A DNA stretch of 64,000 bases, from the NCBI GenBank assembly GCA_018823745.1, contig JAHJHR010000004.1, positions 1 through 64,000 on the forward strand, given 5' to 3'. Position 1 is the stretch's first letter. Each line of letters begins with the position of its first letter. The notes beneath the pieces were generated by a model, which did no database searches, was not told the origin of the DNA, and worked only from the letters and a program-made list of their open reading frames with translations. The translations under genes and the position numbers were made by a program. This DNA is from Alphaproteobacteria bacterium. GTDB taxonomy: Bacteria; Pseudomonadota; Alphaproteobacteria; Oceanibaculales; Oceanibaculaceae. This document shows positions 24,116 to 32,869 of this stretch, one piece after another.

Positions 24116-24877
24116 TCAGGTTGGGCTGCCGCTCTGGTTGGGATTTTCTTCGCGCGGTGGCGTGAAGTCCGGCTGCTCGCCCCCCAGCGTGGATGAATTC
24201 GTGTTTGTGTTGGTGAAGCTGTTGGACAAGCCTGTCGGGTTCAGAATTTGGGTGATCGTAGAGGATGTATTTCCGGCAGTTTGATTCAATGCCTGCGACT
24301 GGGCGGCTTGGGTGAGCACGCTTGCCACATTGGCGGCTGCGCCGGGCGATGCCTGACTCACAGCGGGCGTAGTCACTGCCTGATAGGCGGACGCCATGAC
24401 CCCTTGAGAGGCGGTCGGGTTGACCTGATAAACAGCGGGGTTGCTGACAATCGCCGCAGAAGACTGCGATACCGATGCAACCAGTTGCGGCGCAACAGCC
24501 TGAACCTGCGGATTAGTGAAGATCCGGGCGGCCGTCACTGCGACATTCAGGGCCTGGCTGGGGGCCGATGTGGTAACGGCCTGCTGGCTTACAATTCCGA
24601 CCGCGGCGGAGGCAGCCTCAATGGCCGCCCTTGGATTGGTGGCGAGCAAACGCTCGGCGGTGATGATCACCTGCTCGGCCAGCTGTGCGGCCCTGGCCGG
24701 GTTGCCTGCGCTCAGGACCTGGATGGCTTGCTGCACCGCGTTGCCATTGCCCGACAATATCGCGGCATTCAGAGCGGGTGGCAGCGGTTGCTGCTGCTGC
24801 GCCTGCTGCGCGGAAACGGGCAGTGCCGACAGCAATGCTACCGCGGCGATTACCAAAATCTTTGAAAGCGAACTCAT
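24116..24877 (-). CDS. secreted Ala/Gln/Ser-rich protein of unknown function
   Basis: A 253-residue protein with a clear Sec signal peptide (hydrophobic stretch to about residue 22, cut after PVSA). The mature part starts QQAQQQQPLPP. It has two regions: about 150 residues of Ala/Val/Gln helical heptad-like sequence with recurring NPxAAxxAA elements, then a low-complexity Asn/Thr/Ser/Pro tail ending in NQSGSPT. No cysteines and no enzyme motif. A direct repeat lies just upstream of the gene. It sits in the EPS locus and could be a matrix or periplasmic scaffold protein; I do not recognise the family. Confidence 0.75.
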   Translation of the reverse strand: MSSLSKILVIAAVALLSALPVSAQQAQQQQPLPPALNAAILSGNGNAVQQAIQVLSAGNPARAAQLAEQVIITAERLLATNPRAAIEAASAAVGIVSQQAVTTSAPSQALNVAVTAARIFTNPQVQAVAPQLVASVSQSSAAIVSNPAVYQVNPTASQGVMASAYQAVTTPAVSQASPGAAANVASVLTQAAQSQALNQTAGNTSSTITQILNPTGLSNSFTNTNTNSSTLGGEQPDFTPPREENPNQSGSPT

Positions 24878-24900
24878 CTTCAGTAACCCTCTGCGTACCC

Positions 24901-24930
24901 CAGTCCAGACATTAAAATATCAGTCCAGAC
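24901..24930. repeat. 10-bp direct repeat upstream of the secreted protein
   Basis: CAGTCCAGAC occurs at 24901-24910 and 24921-24930, a 20-bp period (two helical turns), 24-53 bp upstream of the start codon at 24877. The spacer is ATTAAAATAT, A/T-rich in a GC-rich locus. The arrangement suits a tandem operator for a regulator binding one face of the DNA. Confidence 0.45.
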
Positions 24931-24953
24931 GGGTGCTGGATAGATGTTAAGAC

Positions 24954-25967
24954 TTAGTCTGATCGCTTATTTGCGATTGCCCTGTAAACAGTTAGTAAGT
25001 TTTCTATCCTGCTTTCCCAGGTGAATTTTTCTCGGACAGCGGCAATAGTCCCCTCGTCCAATGATGGCGCCCGGCATATCAGCCGTGCCATCGCCTCTCT
25101 ATCGCCGATTGGATGGATATAGGCCCAGCCGATTTGCTGGGCGATTGCGGCACAGCCCAGCGTGTCGCTGGCCACGACAGGGCAGCCCAGCAGAAAGGCT
25201 TCCAGCATCGTCGTCGGCATGCCCTCGCGCGCGGAAGGAAGCACGAATATATCCGCGCCGCGCAGCAAACGGGTCGCGGCGATATCGTCCAGCCAGCCAT
25301 GGAAATGCACCCGGTCGCCCAGCCTCGCCGCCGCTGCGATGTTCTTCAGACGCGATTCATCCGGCCCGGTGCCGACGATATGGAAGTGAGCTTCCTCCAG
25401 ACCCGGCGCGGTCAGGACATGGATGGCATCCTCCAGCCGCTTGATCGGATCGAGGCGGGAAATCGAGAGAAGGGAGGGCGCGCCAGACAGCGTTCCTGCC
25501 GAGGCTTGGCTGCGTCGCATCTCGATTTCGTCGAACGATACGCAATTCGGGATGATGGCGATCTGTTGCGGCCTGAAACCGCGCTGGTGCGCATCATCCA
25601 GCCAGGCGTCGTTCAGGAAGATGCTGGTGGCGGCCCAGCGATGCAGCAGCCGTTCGACCGTTGAATCCCAGAGTCTCTTCATCACCTGCTTGAGCGGCCC
25701 GCCATGGTCGTAATAGCAGTGCGGCGTATAGACATACGGGATGTTGCGCAGCCGGCAGACCAGTCCGGCTGCCGCAGAAAGCGGCGACCGGGCTCCGTGA
25801 ATATGAACGGTGCTTGCCGGTTTCAACAGGCCAGCCAGTCCTTTGAAGTCCTGGATAAGCGCCGTCTCGACACCCAGGGGAGCAGCCGTGCGGCAAAGCC
25901 CGTGCACATGGCGCGCGACGCCACCACCCATGGGATTCCGGTCATCGACGACCTGCAGGATTTTCAT
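24954..25967 (-). CDS. GT4-type glycosyltransferase
   Basis: A 337-residue GT-B glycosyltransferase. The N-terminal domain has a VVDDRNPMGGGVARHVHGL glycine-rich loop. The C-terminal domain has LSISRLDPIKRLEDAIHVL, GTGPDESRLKNIA, the FHGWLDD turn and the nucleotide-sugar site FVLPSAREGMPTTMLEAF with the E-x7-E pattern. It would add one sugar to the lipid-linked EPS repeat unit at the inner membrane. It overlaps the polymerase-like gene by 4 bp. Confidence 0.85.
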   Translation of the reverse strand: MKILQVVDDRNPMGGGVARHVHGLCRTAAPLGVETALIQDFKGLAGLLKPASTVHIHGARSPLSAAAGLVCRLRNIPYVYTPHCYYDHGGPLKQVMKRLWDSTVERLLHRWAATSIFLNDAWLDDAHQRGFRPQQIAIIPNCVSFDEIEMRRSQASAGTLSGAPSLLSISRLDPIKRLEDAIHVLTAPGLEEAHFHIVGTGPDESRLKNIAAAARLGDRVHFHGWLDDIAATRLLRGADIFVLPSAREGMPTTMLEAFLLGCPVVASDTLGCAAIAQQIGWAYIHPIGDREAMARLICRAPSLDEGTIAAVREKFTWESRIENLLTVYRAIANKRSD

Positions 25968-27238
25968 CTCTGTCTCCCCGATGCCGGCCGGCTGCTGCCG
26001 GTAACGGCACCCAGGAATATCCAGAAGGCGCCCATGCCGGAGGCGGTCAGGAAATGCTCGGATACCGGCAGGCTGCTGGCCGCGCCGATGGCCAGGGCGA
26101 TGGCGGCGGCGGGCATCGTGGCGTCTCGCAGATCATTGCTTTGGAACAGCGCCCGCGCCAGGGCTGCGATGAGGGCAGCGAAGAACGCCAAGAAAGCGAG
26201 TGCCCCAGGCACGCCGATCTGGAAGGCGATCGAGAAGATAGCGCCTTCGCCACCGCCCGCGATGTCCAGGCCGAGATCTGCTGCGGTGGCGCCGGCGCTG
26301 CCGATGCCGAATCCGAGCAGGGCGACCGACCCGATGCCCTCCAGATTCTCGCGCAGCGCCTCCACATGCCCGATGGTGGAGCCGTCCTGCAGGCCGACCG
26401 TGTAGGAGAGGATGGTCGTGATGGCACCCAGGCTGAGGATGCTGACGAAAGCGAGCGTGGCGAGGTTGGCCACGAGGCTGGACAGCCCGCGGGCTGTGAG
26501 CATGAGAAACAGCGGCAGGGCAATGGCGAGCATCAGCATCGCGCCGCGCGTTCCGCTGTCCCGTATGCCAACCAGGAACAGGATGACAAGCACCATGGCA
26601 ACCAGCAGGTTGCGCTGGCGAAACCAGCCAAGAGCGACCATGCAGGCGGTTGCCAGAAAAGAGCCTTGCGCCAGGGGCGCGGCCAGAAGTCCGGCCGCGC
26701 GTCGTGTGTCATCGAAGCCGAAAAAATTGAAGGGCAGGAATTCGGAGGCGCGATAGCCGATCATCACGCCTTTGACATCCATCAGATATTCGCCATAGCG
26801 CAGCGTATCGGTCCAGAACTCGGTGTTGACCCGGTCCCAGCGTCCAAAAAGGGTAGTGGCGATACCCAGAATGATGAGCGTGAGGATGAGGGGCTTCAAC
26901 TGCTTCGGGTCATTGATGCAGACGAAGCCGGCGCCGAACAGGATGACAGGCAAGGCAAGCTTCGCTGCCGAACTGATAATGAGCCCTTGGCCCGGGCCTT
27001 CAATGAACCCGGCCATCGTATAGATGCCGATAAACAGGATGTAGATCAGGCCGGTCAGGCGCAGGGAGCCTGGCAGCCGGGGACTCAGCGCTGCCAGCAG
27101 GAACAGGATCGCGGCAAATATTTCATGCGGTGAGCGCAGATAGCCGACATATTCCCATTCCGAGAAGGTGTATAGCGCCGCGCTGACTATATCGACCAGG
27201 GTCAGGCCGAGTATAAGAAGACAGGGCAGGATAGGCAT
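25964..27238 (-). CDS. O-antigen polymerase/ligase-like membrane protein
   Basis: A 424-residue protein with about 10-12 membrane helices and a large extracytoplasmic loop in the C-terminal half. Features are RDSGTRGAMLMLAIALPL and a GFGIGSAGA motif before a conserved helix pair, as in Wzy/WaaL-type proteins. It is probably the EPS polymerase, since a second ligase-like protein is encoded at 32866-34236. Start and stop codons overlap neighbours by 1 and 4 bp. Confidence 0.7.
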   Translation of the reverse strand: MPILPCLLILGLTLVDIVSAALYTFSEWEYVGYLRSPHEIFAAILFLLAALSPRLPGSLRLTGLIYILFIGIYTMAGFIEGPGQGLIISSAAKLALPVILFGAGFVCINDPKQLKPLILTLIILGIATTLFGRWDRVNTEFWTDTLRYGEYLMDVKGVMIGYRASEFLPFNFFGFDDTRRAAGLLAAPLAQGSFLATACMVALGWFRQRNLLVAMVLVILFLVGIRDSGTRGAMLMLAIALPLFLMLTARGLSSLVANLATLAFVSILSLGAITTILSYTVGLQDGSTIGHVEALRENLEGIGSVALLGFGIGSAGATAADLGLDIAGGGEGAIFSIAFQIGVPGALAFLAFFAALIAALARALFQSNDLRDATMPAAAIALAIGAASSLPVSEHFLTASGMGAFWIFLGAVTGSSRPASGRQR

Positions 27239-28512
27239 TACAGATCCTCCGCCAGCAGCGATGCCGCCAAGGGATGTGATGTCTGAGCGAATACCCTGTT
27301 CAGCCAGGACACCAACTCCTCCCGCATGGCGCTTTGTGCGGCAGGGACGGCGAGGGCGTGGAAGAGTGCCTCAATGCCAGCGCTGTCCGTAACCTGCACG
27401 GGCGGGCGGCCGACCGCAGCAGCGGCTTCCTGGCCGTTGATGGTGTCGTCCAGCCCGGCCACGTAATGGCCGCGCTCTGCCATTTCCAGCAGCGCCGTCG
27501 ATAGCAGGCCAACGACAAGCCAGGGTTTGCTGTCGCCTGTGGATAGCGCATGGGGTGGTTTGCTCAGCAAGGGGCGGAGATGCTCCGGATAGGGGTGGCC
27601 TGTGCGCACCTCTTCCGGATGCAGCAATATCTGAATCGGTATCTCCGTATTGTGCAAGTTGCTGGCCAGGCTGCCGAGGCGTTCGGCAATATCCGGCAGG
27701 ATGGCTGTGGCGTGGGTCTGGGACAAGAGGGCTATCCCGGCCGGTGCGGCCATGGCGATGCGGGTATGGGGGGATGTCCGCGTTCTGAAGCGACGGATAT
27801 GAAGTGACGGCGGCGCGCATCCTTGTGCGGCATAGGCGGCAGCGCAGGCATCGCTCCAGACGATCTGGGCATCGGCCTGGCAGGGGAAGAATTCATCAGT
27901 CGGCAGACCGTGCTGCAGGCAGAGGCTGCGCCGGCCAGCGCCAATGGCGGCTGTCGAGAACACGTCGAAATCATTGTGCAGCAGCACCGGCTTTCCAGAC
28001 CCCAGCAAATCCCGCCAGGCCGCCCGCCAGAGTTCCAGCCGTATGACAGCCAGCCTGACCGCCCAGATCGACAGGCCGTCGGTGCGCCGGCCACGATGTC
28101 TCAACCCGGCTCTTATGGCAGCCAGGATCTTCCGGGGTGACCGCAGTGATGGGCGCGCGAGGGGGCCGGCATAGCCGGGCAGGGCGGCAAGCCGGGGATG
28201 CAGAACCAGGGTGACGTCGCTGCCTGCGTTTCCGAGGGCTGTGATTGTCTCGCGCAGCGTGCCCCAGCCACTGGCGCCCGGCAGGGATACGGCGGCGACA
28301 TAGTGCCCCGCGGGAATGCGGGCGGCCGGCTGGACGCGCAACAACCGGAAAAGGTCGCGCAGCATCACCAGAAAGGTGCGGAGACTCTGCGCAGGCTTGC
28401 TGCGCCAGCCCGTGGGTGTGATGGCATGGGCAAATAATTCGTGGCGCACGGCAAGCCCGGCGGGGCCATGCGCATCGGCGAGCACGGTGCGGAAGGAACG
28501 ATAATCAATCAT
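27238..28512 (-). CDS. putative glycosyltransferase of the EPS locus
   Basis: A 424-residue soluble protein without signal peptide. It has the feel of a GT-B or capsule-transferase fold: LLHNDFDVF, LCLQHGLPTDEFF, IVWSDACAAAY and a final nucleotide-binding-like LSTALLEMAERGHYVAGLDD. The HGLP and HPEE segments recall polysialyl- and phosphosugar-transferases, but I cannot name a family. It overlaps asnB by 8 bp upstream and the polymerase gene by 1 bp downstream, so it belongs to the EPS operon. Confidence 0.55.
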   Translation of the reverse strand: MIDYRSFRTVLADAHGPAGLAVRHELFAHAITPTGWRSKPAQSLRTFLVMLRDLFRLLRVQPAARIPAGHYVAAVSLPGASGWGTLRETITALGNAGSDVTLVLHPRLAALPGYAGPLARPSLRSPRKILAAIRAGLRHRGRRTDGLSIWAVRLAVIRLELWRAAWRDLLGSGKPVLLHNDFDVFSTAAIGAGRRSLCLQHGLPTDEFFPCQADAQIVWSDACAAAYAAQGCAPPSLHIRRFRTRTSPHTRIAMAAPAGIALLSQTHATAILPDIAERLGSLASNLHNTEIPIQILLHPEEVRTGHPYPEHLRPLLSKPPHALSTGDSKPWLVVGLLSTALLEMAERGHYVAGLDDTINGQEAAAAVGRPPVQVTDSAGIEALFHALAVPAAQSAMREELVSWLNRVFAQTSHPLAASLLAEDL

Positions 28513-30361
28513 GGGCAGTTGACGCCGAGTCCCATTGCGACAGGCTTTGAAGAAAAAACAGCAGGTTGATCGGCCACCAGTGGCTGGGATGCGTCGGCTG
28601 GTTCTTCAGGCAGTCCCGCAGACGCGGCATGTCGATATAGCGCTCTGCCATGGCCGGCGGATTATCCAGAAGAGGCTGAACAGCCAGCGCGGCGCTGCTG
28701 AATTGTTCCGCATGCCCCATGCCGAAGGTTTTCGGCATCTTGACCACGCTGTCCGGCAGAATGCCGCTAAAGGCGTCGCGCAGGATCAGTTTTCCACCCT
28801 CGAACCCGATTTTCCGGTCACTGGGCAGAGCTAGAGCCATGGCGACCAGCCGATAATCGAGGAAGGGGCTGCGCACCTCTATCGACGACGCCATGCCGTT
28901 GCGATCTCCATAGCGCAGGATCATTGGCAGGAGATCGCGTGCGACATCCTGGTACAGCACGTCGTCCAGTGATCTGTGCCGGCTTTGGATTTCCATCTCA
29001 AGGCGGGGGCGCATCCGATTGAGAAAATCGGGGGCGATCATGCTGGAGGCTTGCTGCCGGCGCGTCAGTATCGCCTGTATAAGCGGTTGCGGCAGATGCC
29101 AGGCGAAGCGGTTTGCCAGATTTCTCCGGTTCAGAAAGGGTGATCGGGCGAGATGGGTCGCCTTCCAGAGATGGCCTTTGCGCACTTCATCTCGAATCAG
29201 CAGCGGCAGATACCGGCGGGTATAGCCGCCAAACAGCTCGTCGGAGCCTTCGCCGGTAATGGCTACCCGGAAGCCCTGTTCATGCATATGCCGATACAGC
29301 CGGTAGGTCGCGATAACCGATAATGTCGAGACTGGCTCTTCCTGGCCTGCCAGCATCGCGGCAATGTCAACAGGGTCCGGCTGGTCGGAAACCCGCAGGA
29401 TATCGTGTGTCGCGTTCGGATTGAGCTTGTTCAGGGTGGCGGCGGCCGCTGCCGTCTCATCGTTCGCATTGTCGCCGAGATAGCCATAGGAAAAGAAATG
29501 CCGCGTGGCCGTTTCGCCGCTGCGCTCCAGCTCTCCGATGGCCCAGGCGACGATAGAGGAATCCAGCCCGCCAGACAGCAGCAACCCGGCAGGAACCGCG
29601 CAGCGCAACCGCTGGCGCACGGAATCCAGGATCAGCGCGCGCAAGGCCTCTGCTGACACCGGCGAATCGGAAACACTCTCCTCCCAACTGTGGAAGCGAT
29701 CCGCTCGGATATTCCCGTTTCGCCGGATGCTCCAGCACGCGCCGGGCGGCACAGGCACGACGCCGGCATGGAAGGTCCGGCCGGCAAAAGCGCTCTGCCC
29801 TGTCAGCAGGTAGTCGAAGATTGCCGAATCATCCGGTTCGGCCCGTGCGCCCGCGGCCGCCAGCGTGGCCCTGATGGTGCTGGCAAGCACGAGGGTGCGG
29901 CCATCGTCGCGCAGATAAAGAGGTTTCACGCCCAGCCGGTCCCGGCTGACGATCAGGCAATCTTCTCTCTGGTCATGAATGATGATCGACCAGATGCCGT
30001 TCAGGCGGGCGAAAGCGCCCTTGCCCCATTTGCGCCAGGCCGCCAGCAGAACCTCGGTATCGCCGCTCGTACGGAAGCGGATGCCATCCGCTGTCAATTC
30101 CTGGCGCAATTCCGGGAAATTATAGATCGCTCCATTGAAGATGATCGCACTTTCGGTTTCCGGATCGACCATCGGCTGGGCGGCGGACCGGTCGCTGTCC
30201 ATGATCGACAGCAGCCTGTGGCCCAGCGCCAGCGCCCCGTCCCAGCGTATCAACTGGCCGATTGCGTCGGGACCTCGACGCTGCAGCAGCGCGAGGGCCG
30301 TGGCCAGGCGCGGCAAGTGCGCCTTGCCATCGCGGGCTAGTATCGCAACCAATCCACACAT
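28505..30361 (-). CDS. asnB: asparagine synthetase B-type glutamine amidotransferase
   Basis: A 618-residue enzyme with an intact glutaminase half starting MCGLVAIL (Cys2 nucleophile) and a synthetase half with LLSGGLDSSIV. Length and layout are normal for AsnB. Unlike C1-C3 it has Cys2, so it should use glutamine ammonia to amidate a carboxylate. Copies of this type in EPS loci are thought to amidate uronic acids or act as accessory asparagine synthetases. A lasso cyclase role is unlikely. Confidence 0.85.
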   Translation of the reverse strand: MCGLVAILARDGKAHLPRLATALALLQRRGPDAIGQLIRWDGALALGHRLLSIMDSDRSAAQPMVDPETESAIIFNGAIYNFPELRQELTADGIRFRTSGDTEVLLAAWRKWGKGAFARLNGIWSIIIHDQREDCLIVSRDRLGVKPLYLRDDGRTLVLASTIRATLAAAGARAEPDDSAIFDYLLTGQSAFAGRTFHAGVVPVPPGACWSIRRNGNIRADRFHSWEESVSDSPVSAEALRALILDSVRQRLRCAVPAGLLLSGGLDSSIVAWAIGELERSGETATRHFFSYGYLGDNANDETAAAAATLNKLNPNATHDILRVSDQPDPVDIAAMLAGQEEPVSTLSVIATYRLYRHMHEQGFRVAITGEGSDELFGGYTRRYLPLLIRDEVRKGHLWKATHLARSPFLNRRNLANRFAWHLPQPLIQAILTRRQQASSMIAPDFLNRMRPRLEMEIQSRHRSLDDVLYQDVARDLLPMILRYGDRNGMASSIEVRSPFLDYRLVAMALALPSDRKIGFEGGKLILRDAFSGILPDSVVKMPKTFGMGHAEQFSSAALAVQPLLDNPPAMAERYIDMPRLRDCLKNQPTHPSHWWPINLLFFLQSLSQWDSASTAHD

Positions 30362-30393
30362 GGCTTACGAAAGGGTGACGGAGAAATTGGGCA

Positions 30394-31554
30394 TTACCGG
30401 CCTTTTGTACCTGTGCGAAGCGACCGGGCCCCAACCCTTGCCAGCCGCGCCAGTGGCAACAAGGGGGCTAGCCATGGTTTGCCCTGCAGCAGATGCTCAT
30501 CCTTTTCCGTCACCCTTAATTTCTGCGCAATGACGGCGAAGCGACTGCCCCAGTTATCCCGGAGAGACATATCCCAGAAGACATACCGCCAGAGTCCGAC
30601 ACGGTACATCGTTGCCGTATCGATTTCCGGCGGAACGGTAAAGGCTTCTGCAAGCAGGTGCAGCTTTTGTTCCAGTTTCCAGGAAGGCGAAATCTGTTGC
30701 CTGATGAGGGAAGGCACTGGGGAGCCGAGCAAGTGCTCGGCCGCCAGGAAGGCAAAGGCCAGACGCTTCAAGACCCCTGTCTGGCGGGCAATTTCGATGA
30801 CTTGTTCCCAATCGATGTCCAGCCTTGCAGCGGATTGGAAGTCAACCAGCCAGAAAAGCCGGTTCCAGAAATGATTGGTGCCGTGATGGGCGAGATAGGG
30901 CAGCACGGCTTCGAGCGATAGCGTCGTTACCTCCACATCGCCAATCGGAACTGATATGGCGTGGCGGCGGGGCGCCAGCCTGGCGATGGGCAGCGCACTG
31001 TCCGGCGTGGCCAGTCGCCAATGCAGTTCGAGCACGGTTCGGCTATTCGGTCTGTGCAGCGTGATGGCATGTGCAATGCGCTTCAGATGTTGCAGCGGGC
31101 GGGTCTCGACAGGCTGCCATCCCAGCGATTGCAGCGCTTCCAGAGCCGAGGGGACGATATCCTCTTCGACCCAGAAATCCAGATCCCGGCTGGGGCGCCG
31201 GAAAGGATCGCCCGATAGCAGCTTGGCCAAGGGGGGGCCTTTGATCCAGATCGGCTCAATAGTGGCGGCCCGCAGCGTTTTGGTCGTCTCGACCAGTACA
31301 GCCACTCTGTCCATCGCCTGCAGCCGGTTCCGCCGCTGCTCTGTGTGGAGGATATTCCCGAGTAAGGGGTCTTCCAGAACGGAAGAATCGATCGCCAGGG
31401 CAATGCGGTGATGGGAGAGAAGGCAGCCAAATATATCGGCATCAACTAATGAACGGGGCGCCTTTTCTCCCTTCAGACAGGCAAGCAGGAAGCAAATATC
31501 CTCTGCCAGCCTAGTTTGGGAAGAATTTACAAGATCGGGATTCTGAGCGGGCAT
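30394..31554 (-). CDS. nucleotidyltransferase-fold protein (PF14907-like)
   Basis: A 386-residue protein of the uncharacterised nucleotidyltransferase family. The visible signature is IWIKGPPLAKLL followed by RRPSRDLDFWVEE, where the two Asp of DLD are the metal ligands, and a helical C-terminal half. Members occur in EPS loci and also in some lasso clusters, where one modifies the phosphorylated tail. It is the first gene of the long minus-strand run that also contains the K3 cassette, so either role is possible. Confidence 0.7.
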   Translation of the reverse strand: MPAQNPDLVNSSQTRLAEDICFLLACLKGEKAPRSLVDADIFGCLLSHHRIALAIDSSVLEDPLLGNILHTEQRRNRLQAMDRVAVLVETTKTLRAATIEPIWIKGPPLAKLLSGDPFRRPSRDLDFWVEEDIVPSALEALQSLGWQPVETRPLQHLKRIAHAITLHRPNSRTVLELHWRLATPDSALPIARLAPRRHAISVPIGDVEVTTLSLEAVLPYLAHHGTNHFWNRLFWLVDFQSAARLDIDWEQVIEIARQTGVLKRLAFAFLAAEHLLGSPVPSLIRQQISPSWKLEQKLHLLAEAFTVPPEIDTATMYRVGLWRYVFWDMSLRDNWGSRFAVIAQKLRVTEKDEHLLQGKPWLAPLLPLARLARVGARSLRTGTKGR

Positions 31555-31717
31555 TGAATGACGCTTTTCGACGGTCTAGAAAGCACTGCGATCTTGATAT
31601 TTCGTATGATAGCCTGCGCTGGATTTTCTTCTATTTCATAATGGCATACCTGGCCCGTTCTGTCTCCGGCCGTGGATGGAAGCAAGAGCGCTGGCGGGGG
31701 CTGAGGACCGAATTTCG

Positions 31718-32869
31718 ATGCGTGTATTAGTCATTATTGGCACCAGGCCGGAAGCTATAAAGCTTGCCCCTGTCATCCGTGCCCTCCGGCGTGTCACCGA
31801 CTACGTCACCGTCTGCGCCACCGGCCAGCACACCGATCTGTTGCGGGAAGCCTTTCGGGCAGTCGATATCACTGCCGATCATGAGGTAACCCTGGATCGC
31901 ACTTCCTCGCGCCCGGAAATCACGGTTGCGCGCCTTCTGGAGAGTTTGCCGGCCGTCATCGAACGCGTCTCCCCCGACTGGCTGGTCGTTCAGGGGGATA
32001 CGGCATCGGCCTTTGCCGGGGCTCTGGCCGGGTTTCATGCCGGCGTGCCGGTGGTCCATGTCGAGGCCGGCTTGCGAAGCGGCGATTTGCAGGGGCCCTG
32101 GCCGGAGGAAGCGTATCGCAGCATGATCGCGCGGATTGCCCGCCTGCATTTCGCACCGACGCCGGCGGCCAGAGCCAATCTGCTGGCTGAGAATATAGAT
32201 GAGGCGTCAATCGAGATGACCGGTAACACGGTCGTCGATGCCTTGCATTACGCGCTGGAGAAGGCCCGCTCCCCCGCCGTGGTGGCGCAGCTTGAGGAAA
32301 TCCTGGGGGACATACCCGCCGACCGCCCGTTTGTTCTGGCCACGGCGCATCGGCGTGAGAGCATCGGCGAGGGGTTGCGGAATGTCGCCGCAGCGCTGCG
32401 GGCTGTAGCCGATGATGCGTCCGCGACGATTGTATTTTCAGCGCATCCCAACCCCGCCGTTGCTGCAGCCTTCCGGGGGCTTGCCACGGAGGGGGGCGCG
32501 TTGCGCGTGATCCCGCCGCAGGACTATCTCGCCTTCCTCAACCTGCTGGACCGCGCCGAGATCGTCGTCACTGATTCCGGTGGCATTCAGGAAGAAGCTT
32601 CCTGCCTGGGCAAGCCGGTGCTGGTGCTGCGGGAGAAGACGGAACGACCGGAACTGATCGCCGCCGGCAACGGTGTGCTGGTCGGGACGGACCGCGAGCG
32701 GATTTATACGACGCTGCGCGGGCTGATCGAAAATCAAAGCCTGAGAGACCAGATGAGGCGGGCGCATAATTCCTTCGGTGACGGCAAGGCGGCGGATCGC
32801 ATTGCCGGCCGGTTGCTCCGCGAATGGCGTCTCGCCAATCCTGTGGCGAAGGTCGTGGCCGTACCATGA
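31718..32869 (+). CDS. wecB: UDP-N-acetylglucosamine 2-epimerase (non-hydrolysing)
   Basis: A 383-residue epimerase that interconverts UDP-GlcNAc and UDP-ManNAc. Motifs are VIIGTRPEAIKLAPV at the start, VQGDTASAFAGAL, HVEAGLRSGD, TAHRRES and DSGGIQEEA. ATG 31718 has GAGG about 11 bp upstream; the frame from 31676 is longer but unsupported. Its stop overlaps the next start (ATGA). The 163-bp region 31555-31717 between it and the divergent nucleotidyltransferase gene should contain both promoters, though I see no convincing sigma70 pair. Confidence 0.93.
   Translation: MRVLVIIGTRPEAIKLAPVIRALRRVTDYVTVCATGQHTDLLREAFRAVDITADHEVTLDRTSSRPEITVARLLESLPAVIERVSPDWLVVQGDTASAFAGALAGFHAGVPVVHVEAGLRSGDLQGPWPEEAYRSMIARIARLHFAPTPAARANLLAENIDEASIEMTGNTVVDALHYALEKARSPAVVAQLEEILGDIPADRPFVLATAHRRESIGEGLRNVAAALRAVADDASATIVFSAHPNPAVAAAFRGLATEGGALRVIPPQDYLAFLNLLDRAEIVVTDSGGIQEEASCLGKPVLVLREKTERPELIAAGNGVLVGTDRERIYTTLRGLIENQSLRDQMRRAHNSFGDGKAADRIAGRLLREWRLANPVAKVVAVP

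Noticed and set aside
28505-30361. AsnB as a fourth lasso cyclase
   Set aside because: It keeps Cys2 and a normal glutaminase half, and sits among EPS genes with tight overlaps.
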